Positions 55,960-64,000 of a stretch of DNA of 64,000 nucleotides are shown here, piece by piece. The stretch is from Bombardia bombarda (taxonomy: Eukaryota > Ascomycota > Sordariomycetes > Sordariales > Lasiosphaeriaceae). The notes under the pieces are model-generated. The model was given only the letters and a program-made list of their open reading frames with translations. It did not search any database and had not been told where the DNA came from. Positions within the stretch are counted from its first letter, which is position 1, and every line of letters starts with the position of its first letter. The translations under genes were made by a program, and so were the position numbers. The DNA lies in assembly GCA_030512295.1 (NCBI GenBank), contig JAULSR010000001.1, positions 9,137,001 through 9,201,000 on the forward strand. Reading direction: 5' to 3'.

Positions 55960-57180
55960 TTACTTCTTCTCCCCCTCCCCCTCCCCCTCCCCCTCCCCCT
56001 CCCCCTGCTCCCCCCCCTTCGCCTTGAGCGCCTTAAACTCCTTAATCCACCCCTCCGCCAGCCCCCTCGGCACCACAAAGATCTTGAGCAGCTCGTCCAC
56101 AATCTCCACATTCCCGCCACTCAGCGCCTTGAGCAGCGGCACCTTCCTGCCCACCTTGATCAACCCCCCACTCACCGTCTCCATGTAGCACTCAACCCCC
56201 TTACTGCTATACAGCCCCTCCCGATCCCACGGCAGCGGGAACACATACCCGAAATGCTGCTCCAGGCTCTCGACCTCGCTAAACGCCTTGATGAAGTCGC
56301 TCTCGAGCGCGGTCGGGTACAGCAGCAGCACGGGGACGCTCAGCGCGCTCTTGGGGTCGCTCGCGTCAGGCACGAGCCGGACGCGGGCGTCCTCCATGTC
56401 GGGCGGCTTGCCGGTCGTGCGCGTGCGGATGTTGCGCGCGCGCAGCGCCGCGCGCAGCAGCATGGCCTGGTGGCGCGTCGTCTGCACGCGCGCCTCGTCG
56501 TTCTTGCGCTTGGCCTGGACGGCGGCCGTCTGCTTGGCGATGTCGCGCGCGACCGCCTGCAGCGCCGCGTTGGTCGCGTCCACCTCGAGGCCGCGCGCGC
56601 AGGCGTCGTCGGCCTCGTCGACGCGGCCGACGGCCAGCAGCGCGCGCGCGGAGCGGTAGAAGGCCTTGAGGTTGCGCGGGTTGAGGCGCAGGGCGCCGGC
56701 GCAGTCGAGCGTGCAGCTGCGGTAGTTGCGCAGCTCGAGGTGGCAGGCCGCGCGGTTGACGTAGAGCGCCTCGAGCAGCGCTTTTTGCTTGGCGATCTCG
56801 GCGGGGGCGTCGGGGCTGGGGTCGGAGGGCGATTCGGGCGGTGGCGGGGCCATGTTTTTGGACCGGCGGAACTCTTCGGCGACGAGCAGGGCGATGCCTT
56901 TGGCGTAGAACTCGCGCGCGTCGGCCCAGCGCTTCTCGCGGAAGCACTCGTTGCCTTGCTCTTTGAAGTTGCTGGCGTTCTCGAGCGCGGTGCCCTCGTA
57001 GGCGAGGGCTTGGAGCGCGACGACTTCGTCGTTGTCCATGTCGAGCTCGGTCATGAAGAGCGGGTGCTTGTTCATCTCGGCGAGCGCTTCCTCAATGGTC
57101 TGGGCCGGTGGGGGCACGGGGCCTGCCTCAGAGGGGGAGACGGTAGCGGCAGCCATGGCGGCCACTATCTCGTCCTCCAT
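55960..57180 (-). CDS. cns1: Hsp90 co-chaperone Cns1/TTC4
   Basis: A single exon of 406 residues from the ATG at 57180; the open frame further upstream is not conserved and is leader. The N-terminus has TIEEALAEMNKHPLFMTELD, the short segment typical of Cns1/TTC4. Three TPR motifs follow (about 70-210), with ASNFKEQGNECFREKRWADAREFYAKGI as TPR1, EALYVNRAACHLELRNYRSC as TPR2 and NLKAFYRSARALLAVGRVDEA as TPR3. The C-terminal wheel-like domain includes LESDFIKAFSEVESLEQHFG and ends in a Gly-Glu repeat tail. The TPR clamp residues (K/N pattern) bind the C-terminal MEEVD of Hsp90 and Hsp70; yeast Cns1 is essential and supports elongation factor eEF2 folding. Composition is strongly GC-rich and Ala/Arg-biased, producing long shadow frames on the other strand. 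Confidence 0.92.
   Translation of the reverse strand: MEDEIVAAMAAATVSPSEAGPVPPPAQTIEEALAEMNKHPLFMTELDMDNDEVVALQALAYEGTALENASNFKEQGNECFREKRWADAREFYAKGIALLVAEEFRRSKNMAPPPPESPSDPSPDAPAEIAKQKALLEALYVNRAACHLELRNYRSCTLDCAGALRLNPRNLKAFYRSARALLAVGRVDEADDACARGLEVDATNAALQAVARDIAKQTAAVQAKRKNDEARVQTTRHQAMLLRAALRARNIRTRTTGKPPDMEDARVRLVPDASDPKSALSVPVLLLYPTALESDFIKAFSEVESLEQHFGYVFPLPWDREGLYSSKGVECYMETVSGGLIKVGRKVPLLKALSGGNVEIVDELLKIFVVPRGLAEGWIKEFKALKAKGGEQGEGEGEGEGEGEKK
55972..56009. repeat. CTCCCC hexanucleotide repeat coding Gly-Glu tail
   Basis: Five to six CTCCCC units encode GEGEGEGEGEGE just before the cns1 stop. Length variation between strains would change only the tail. Confidence 0.9.
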
Positions 57181-58585
57181 CTTTTTTGTGGTGGTTATAT
57201 TGTTGGTGGTATATTTGGTTTTGTAGTTCTGGTAGGTTGAGCTCAGCTCCTTCCTTCCGGGCCTTGGAGGGGGGGTTTTTTGTGGCACCCAGAAAAAGGA
57301 AAAAATGCGGAGCGCTGGATTCTGGTGCCAAAAGTTTAAAATAAAAAAAGTTCCGAATGAAATCCACCCAAAATCCACAATCGTCACTTGACCGTTGTGG
57401 AATTGTTTGATCCCCGTCCTTTTCCCGGGATTGGCCTGTGAAGTTTGGAAGTTGCGATGGATGGGGGGTGGTTTCACGGTTTGAGGTCGGTGCGGTCGTC
57501 GGTCGTCGGGTAGGTCGTCGGTGGGATTCCGTCGGTTTCTCTTTTCCCCTGCACCTCCGGGCCGTTGGATTGGCTGCTCTTGGCTGTCCTTGGCTGTCCT
57601 TGGTTGCTCCCGTCTTGGCTCGCTGAGGTGGCAAGTCCATCCCGGTCCGGCCCCGATCCATCGCTCCTTCCCCGCACAGCGGCTTGAAGCTGCTGCCGAC
57701 CAAACTCAACTGCCCGCCCCTAATTACCCTAGTGAAAACGGCTATAAGATCCTTAAACAAACACAGATGACAACCCCTTTTCAAACTTTTGTCAATGCGA
57801 CAATTTCTATCCAATTTGTAGTAAGATCATGAACTGACACCAAATAAGTAAATAATATTGCCGAACAGTAATAGAGATGGTGTTTATAGCACCTGGAGAA
57901 CCAAACTCTTGTCAATTTAACTAGGGGATAGAATCAAGTATGGGTCACATCATGGATACCACAAAAAACCACTAGTACCCAAAAAGAAGAAAACGAATAG
58001 AGCAAAAGCAGCCTCTCAGTAATAATTCCAATAAGTATTCTCCAGCTAAGCCATCCATCCATCCCATACTAAAGTAAGACTCCATAATTCCAGACCAATC
58101 TATCCCAGTTTCTTTTGCTTCATCAGTGTGTCCCTCCCAGACGGCCGAAGCTACCACTTTCATTCCAGTGCCAGCAGCCCAGTAAGTGAATGCAAGGGCG
58201 AGAGACAATTCCGTCATTTATCCTCCTTGTACTTCCAAAATCCAACATCCGCCACCCAATCCAGCCCCATTAATCCATCTAGTTCCCAATCATGGCCAAA
58301 TACCTCGTCCAACAAACAGGAGAGGACATAAGAAAAGCACAACACCAGCCCACAAACTAACTAGCCACCCAATCAACCAACCAAGTCGAGAATGCCACAC
58401 CAATAAGCTGGGCTAGGTAGACAGTAAACAAAGTGTATGTGTACATGCATGTGAAGCGTAACAAGGCTGTAAAACAAGATCACCATTCTCCTTGTGCCGG
58501 AGATGGCGAGAAGCCGACATGGAGAATGGAGATAGCGGGATTGCAGTCTCGAAAAAGGTTAGAACAGCGGCAATATAGTCACCCA
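57181..58585. promoter_or_regulatory. Upstream region of cns1
   Basis: 1.4 kb between two minus-strand genes. It includes short imperfect repeats (TTGGCTGTCC at about 57580 and 57591; GTCGGT/GTCGTCGG words around 57487-57525). No coding frame or RNA gene was recognised. Confidence 0.45.
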
Positions 58586-60879
58586 TTACCCAGCCGAGCT
58601 CGCCACCAACTTCTGCCTCTTCTTCGCCTTCCTCCCATTGCCACCACCGCTGGCATTTTTGTCTTCGTCCTCCGAGGAAGATGGACTCGAACTTGATGAC
58701 GACGACAGATCAGCCACATTGCCTGAGCCGCTGGCCCCATCTATCATCATCTTGTCATCATTAATACTCCAATGGCGACGTCTATTATGTCTGCTGTGAC
58801 CGTGACCAGCAGCATCACTGGGACTGCTCCCGCGGCTACTACTAGAGGCACTACGTGAACCCAGATGCATCAGCGCCAGCACGGCGTTTTGCTCCAAGGT
58901 AAGATCGCGCGTGCTTTTGCGGCTCTTGTTATTGTTGATGGTGCTCCTCTCTGCCATCTCGACGTCTGCGCCACCCAGATCGGCATCAGGGGCAGTCTTC
59001 GTCGCAACTATATTTGGTGTCGATGGAGCTGTTATCAGCGCTGTTGCTGTTGGCGTCGGCGACGCGCTACTGCTGATATTCTCCTCGTTATTTGCAGCGA
59101 TCTTCTCCTTGCGTTGGTGGCGCTCGCCCTTTTCCCCATCATTTGATGAGGTCGATTCTGGACTGCTCACGCCGCCTTGGCTTTCGCTAGCATCGTAGCC
59201 ATCATCATCATATGTTGCGCGACGCTCACGTCTGTCTCCAAACGGGCTGGGTAGTGGAGGGGCAGCTGAGGGTGGCTGTTGACTGATTGGTGTAACACCT
59301 ACAGAAGTAGCAGCCGAAGAGTGCGGCCGTATTGCGGGGGTTGAAGTGCGCGGCGGCCGCGGATGATAGTGTTTCTGATTTCCGTGCAATCCGGCCGGAA
59401 AGCGCGGCAGGGCAGAAAGGCAAGGGTCAGGGAGTTCGTGGGGTGAGTTGTTGTTGCTAACGATGCCTCGGAATGCTTCGTCATGACGTGCTGGTGCGTG
59501 GAGTTGTTGTTGATATTGTTGTTGCTGGGGACGTGATGGGTGGACTTGATGAATAGGGTTCTGATGCCGGTGGTTGACCGCCGTCCAACCTGGAGATGAA
59601 TGGGCAACGGCAGGTGCAGCTACAGATGTACGCCGCAGTGACAACTCATCAAACGCGGGCCAGCTACTAGTCGATAGGACTGGTGTTCTGCTATTGGTAT
59701 GGGAATAAGCTTCATAGTCCGTCTCGATAGCATTGCTACCCGGACTATCCGTTATGAGGACCCCTCTGTATGCATAGCCACTATTATCGCTGACAAGATG
59801 TCGCCGAGACCTGATATGCTGAGCCAAGAGCTCTGGCGATCTGGGACTGTCGCTGCCGCTTGGAAGGTGATCGAAGGATGGTGGGCCGCCGTACCTGAGA
59901 CGAAATATTTCCGCCTCACGTTTCGATCGGAGGATAATCGATGGGTCTATTTTCATCCGACCGTAGTTGGGTGAACACTTCAATATGCACTCAGAGGGGA
60001 ACCTGGGACCAAAGAGTGGTATGAGGGCGCCAGCAAAGGCATGGCAGAAGGTTGCGCACACAGCTCTGGCACAGTCAAAGGGCATCCAATAACCTGTAGA
60101 CGATACATCAGTACCTATCAAAGACATAGCAAGGCGCAGACCAGACGATAGTGTTTGGCAGTTCGGATGAAAAGGTACCTTGGGCCATGATGGATCCGCC
60201 CGTAATGCTGTGGGAGATATCCCTGAGACCGGGGTTCTGGTTCAGCATCTTGGCCGACATTGTCTACTTCGATCAGTTGTTTGCTCCAGGACAGACAGAT
60301 AGTGAAAGCAATCAGACCTTTGAGTATTTGCAAACTTTGAAGAAGGGGGTCGTGCGAACAAGACCAATCTCGTAATCCCACATGACCGTCCAGGGTGTAT
60401 CATCACCGGGAACCCTGAAGTCATACTGGAACACTACATACGCGGGCCGATTAGCTATCTAGCTGCGTTCTGGAGGGCTCGTCGGTGATGTTGACTGGCT
60501 CTGAGCTCTACGTACCTTCAAAGAAGTCTCGACCAGTCTTTTCGTGGAAGTCCCTCTTGCCCGTCTTGTAGGGTATACGGCGACCAGAGTTCCTGATACT
60601 TCCAAGTGACTGTATGTGGAACTTGCGAGCCTCGCGGACAGAAACCTCGTCCAAATCTTCAAAAGGTGGAAAGTTGACGGTTCCCCTTGTTCTCGAGCAT
60701 GTAGGTTCGTTCAAGTCTCTAGCCAGATGTTTCCTGCATACCAAGTGTCTATCTGGCATTTGGTCCTCCGCAAAAGAGGCGGTTGGAGACGAAAAGGCAG
60801 AGCTCGGGCGAGATGGAGATGGCGAGGCTGCCTCAGGGGCCTCAGGGGCCGGATTTAGAAGGTAGGACAGCGGTAGCAT
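58586..60879 (-). CDS. APSES/KilA-N transcription factor (Xbp1-like)
   Basis: Four exons: 60879-60516, 60433-60318, 60248-60179 and 60093-58586, with introns of 82, 69 and 85 bp; phases 1, 0 and 1 fit. The product is 685 residues starting MLPLSYLLNPAPEAPEA. The DNA-binding KilA-N/APSES-like core spans exons 2-4: VFQYDFRVPGDDTPWTVMWD, then YEIGLVRTTPFFKVCKYSK, MLNQNPGLRDISHSITGGSI and GYWMPFDCARAVCATFCHAF. This arrangement, with SITGG and GYWMPFD, is that of fungal Xbp1-type repressors, related to yeast stress repressor Xbp1. The C-terminal 450 residues are disordered, rich in Ser, Pro, His and Gln, with a terminal basic GRKAKKRQK nuclear-signal-like patch. Expected to act in the nucleus, probably as a stress- or growth-linked repressor; target unknown. 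Upstream lies at least 3.1 kb without a gene. Confidence 0.88.
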
Positions 60880-63800
60880 ATCGGAGATGAACCTAGTAGG
60901 CAGGCCTGGTGAGAGCTTCTGATGAGGGGGGGAGTGCGGCGCCTCGGCGAGTTCTCGGCTGCTTCTGTAACTTGAGGAGGAGGGGAAGAGAGAGACGGCG
61001 GGAAATCGAGCGATGACAGGACGAGGTTAATGAACTCGGACTGGGAAGTGATTGCAATCGAAGAACAACAGACCGGAGTGGATCCAATTCCTTTACTCCT
61101 CTCTCTTTTTCGCAAACAACAAATCCCAAGCAAATGCCATGCACGCCTCGTGAGCTGCAGCCGGTAGGTGTTGGTGGGCCCCGTTGGGCAGATGTCGGTC
61201 AAGGAACGGACCTTGGCTGGGCTGGGCTTTCTTTCTATTTGACACCTGCGGGTAATGGCCTGCAGCTCCGTCGACGGCCGGCCTCTGCGTTCTTCTGTGT
61301 TCTCTAGTTCGCCACTTGGCCCTTTCACGGGGCTGCTTTATTCCAGAGTCTTCACGCGTCGCCTTCTGTTAGCACGTCGCCCGTTTGTTTGTCTTGTCCA
61401 CCGCTCTTTGGTGTGTGTCTGAGTTTGGAAGTCACAAGATACTTTGCTGCTAAGAAATAGTAAATGAGGACAACCTTAATAGAGGATAAAGAAGGCAATA
61501 GTAACAAGGCTGACGGAGGAGGTGAGATTGTTAAAGGGGAAGATATGGGACGATGTTGCGTCTCTCGACGGGCCTCGTTTCGGCATCAAGAGAGCGGAAA
61601 GACCAAACAGCTTGGTAGTACACCTCTCCCAGTAGGGTACTGGACCCCCTCGCATATTCTTTTCTGAAAAGCAAATCCAGCTTCGAGACTGGTTGCGTAA
61701 ACAGTTTGTACACAGGGCTGGGAAATAAACACGTCATGGATAAATATTCTCTTTTGGCATATTTTATCATACTAGTAGTTGACCAGCAAATAGAACCGCC
61801 ACACATGGAAGACGCAGCATCCTTCCCACCGGGGAAACAACAAATGGGCCTGGGAGCGCAAATGGCGGACTTGATCACGACTGCAGGGAATCGGTTTGTT
61901 TGAGCAGCAGTTGACAGAAAGCAGGCACGCGGATGGCTGCAGGAGGTGCCACTTGGTTAATGGGCCTTGGTGGCTTCTGCTGAGAAGGTTGAACAAAGAA
62001 GTGAGCGTCGCCCAGGCATAGATATCCGTTTTTTAATGATGATCTGACTCGGCACACGTGGTCCACCCTCACCGTAGTCTCTCACGGCGCTCAGCGTGTC
62101 CTAGAAGGTGGGGAGCAGATGCTTCGGACTGACAGCAGTGGCATGCCAGTAGTATACCACCGACCATGGAAATTGCAACTCTCTTGTGTGGCCTTACCAA
62201 GACGATGGGCCCTTCTGGGTGGTGCTCTTCTTTGCCTTGTTGAGCATAATGAGACGACTGACTTGACCCCTTTTCCTCCCGAAGAAGCACTGTGCATAGC
62301 CGTCTTCAATACCATACACAAGTGTGCCGGGAAGGTCCATGGCCTTGTAGACAAGTACGTCAGGCGTCGCCTTTCTCGAGTGGTCCGCTGAGCATGCCGC
62401 CGCCAGGAGTAGGTAGTCTAGTGTATTTGCAGTGGGTGCGGAGAGCGCCTGTGACCGCACCGAGCCTTGTTTCCCCCCACGAGCTTTGCCTTGTACAAGC
62501 ACGCAAAAATGTCCGATGGGAGACACAGAATATAGCACGTAGCTTGCCCGTCCTTCAGGCAGGCAGGTCCCTCATTGTCCATCAACAAGGGTGTGCTTGA
62601 GGTTCAGTGCAATATACCCAGGCCAAGGGGACACCTGCAGCACAGAAGCAAGAGCATGGTCGACCTCCGTCATTGTCGAACACTAAGCTGTGGAATAATC
62701 GGATGAGGTTGAAAGAAAATGTGGCGCATAGGGAGGCTACAGGCGACAGGCGACAGACGACAGGCGGCAGGCAAGACTGATGTGTAGGGCAATCATTTGG
62801 CCTGCGAATTGGGTGCTGTCGGCCAGCTCCATGGTTGCAGGGAGGCTGGATACAGCGAATACAGCAAGGTGCAACATTCAGGCAGCGCCCCTCGAGTCGT
62901 CACTCCCCTTCGTCCAGGCGTATCGTTCCAGCCGTGATGACTTCTGCGGCTTCCCGATAACCCTCAGCGAGTGGTTGTCCACATCCCAGAGATTGGGCCC
63001 GGCCAGCGCATCATCCACTAAAGGAGAGTAGAAAAAACACTGCAAAATCCGATATGGTCAAATGTTGGCGTCGGCCAAACTGGGCGTCTAAGCAAGGGCT
63101 TGGACAGTGGCAACCAGATCAGGTTCTTTCCAAGGCCGCGCGAGGCTGGCCAGGAAGGAACATGTAGGGTCCCGTCCTGGCAGGGAACGGCGGGCCGGGG
63201 CAAGGATCGCAAAACAGAGCGCGGCTGACCGGGAAGAGGCGAGGCGGTGTCGGCCGTCCGGCGGTCAATCAGCAGTCAGTCTCCCCCACTGGCGATGGTC
63301 GGTCTTGATCGTTAGTGAGTTTATTCTATTTGACGACCTGTCGATGTCTCGCCATGCCCGTAAACGCCTGAGAACACGCAAACCAGATGGAGAGCCCAGA
63401 TTGAAACGCGGTCTTGCCGTATTCGTGGCACACCCGGTGCAGAGGTCATGGAACAAACGCCTGGAAGCCAAATGCTTGTCAGATTCCCCCCTGGCTAAGG
63501 TATCCAAATAGGACCTACGGGCCCATCATGCCTCTCTTAATCCATCCGTCAAAGCATGATTCAGATTGGTCTCTTGTGGGACGGGCGGCACGTTTTTGAC
63601 AGGAGGGCGCTAGAAGTCTCCTGGCCAAAGTCTGTGCGACCTCAGTATTAAGCAGGCGTGTCGCGGCTGTACGCAGTGAAGCGGGAAATTTTTGCTTCAT
63701 CCTGTCTGGAGGATGGCGTGGCACGGCAGGTGTTGTGAAGCCCACCCCGCCCCTCGCTCACCATAATATGGAGGGTGGGAGAGGGTGGGAGCCGTCCTCG

Positions 63801-64000
63801 GAGAGTTATGACAGCAACCATTGCTAGAATGGTCCGTCGAGCACCCCCATAGCTAGGTCTGCTGGTACCTGGCCTGACATGAGGCTCTCTCAAGGACGAG
63901 GGCCCCCGAAAACACGCCCATTAAAGGATTGATTGGAGTGAATTGGGACAGGTGTCGCTGAGATCCGGCATGCACATGGCCCATGATCATGGAAACGGCC
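60880..64000. other. Right-edge region without a supportable gene
   Basis: Over 3.1 kb upstream of the Xbp1-like gene with no domain-bearing frame on either strand. A degenerate ACAGGCG tract lies at about 62742-62780. Part of the region is presumably promoter and leader of the Xbp1-like gene; the right end may belong to a gene outside the window. Confidence 0.45.
62742..62780. repeat. Degenerate heptanucleotide tract (ACAGGCG)
   Basis: Successive ACAGGCG, ACAGGCG, ACAGACG, ACAGGCG, GCAGGCA words form a short tandem array in non-coding DNA. Confidence 0.75.

Noticed and set aside
56254..57240. Long plus-strand frame of 328 codons opposite cns1
   Set aside because: Strong GC bias in cns1 removes stops from the other strand; the product is Arg/Ala/Gly low complexity.
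1..64000. CRISPR array, operon or secondary-metabolite cluster
   Set aside because: No regularly spaced repeats of CRISPR form occur, the genes have introns and individual promoters, and no PKS, NRPS or terpene enzyme is present.

Overview
This 64 kb window reads as chromosomal DNA of a filamentous ascomycete, most likely a sordariomycete. The evidence is short spliceosomal introns (about 50-100 bp, GT..AG, some with a clear CTAAC-type branch site), long intergenic spacers, a dispersed single 5S rRNA gene, and above all a full-length orthologue of the xylanase/cellulase activator XlnR/Xyr1. Its N-terminus resembles Fusarium or Colletotrichum proteins, from memory, more than Trichoderma ones. 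I cannot name the species. Gene models were built by eye from splice signals and family knowledge. The non-ATG starts of some long open frames were checked and replaced by ATG starts.

Left edge (1-2.7 kb): decayed or transposon-associated material. It holds a Clr5-domain fragment, a DUF7924-like gene broken by a one-base frameshift, and a possible solo LTR with a 5-bp target-site duplication. From 3.6 to 12.7 kb are two large GTPases of the dynamin superfamily (an Mx/dynamin-like protein and a SLIP-GC-like nuclear GTPase). A cyclin-L-like gene and a degenerate 15-bp minisatellite lie between them.

From 13.6 to 33.4 kb the window is dense with mostly conserved housekeeping genes: a sphingosine/diacylglycerol kinase-like protein, tRNA dimethyltransferase Trm1, a fungal SLATT-domain two-TM protein, an OPT transporter, 5-formyl-THF cyclo-ligase, SmE and the import receptor Mtr10. 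A divergent 5S rRNA gene with its own TATA-like box and T-run terminator lies between mtr10 and xyr1.

From 33.4 to 64 kb gene density collapses. The Zn2Cys6 regulator xlnR/xyr1 is followed by about 12.5 kb without a supportable gene. Then come an MFS transporter (frameshifted at a C/G run), a 4 kb spacer with a decayed coding relic, the Hsp90 co-chaperone gene cns1, an APSES/KilA-N (Xbp1-like) repressor gene, and a further 3 kb empty stretch. Both transcription-factor genes have unusually long upstream regions. The neighbours do not form an obvious biosynthetic or catabolic cluster; the genes mostly act independently.
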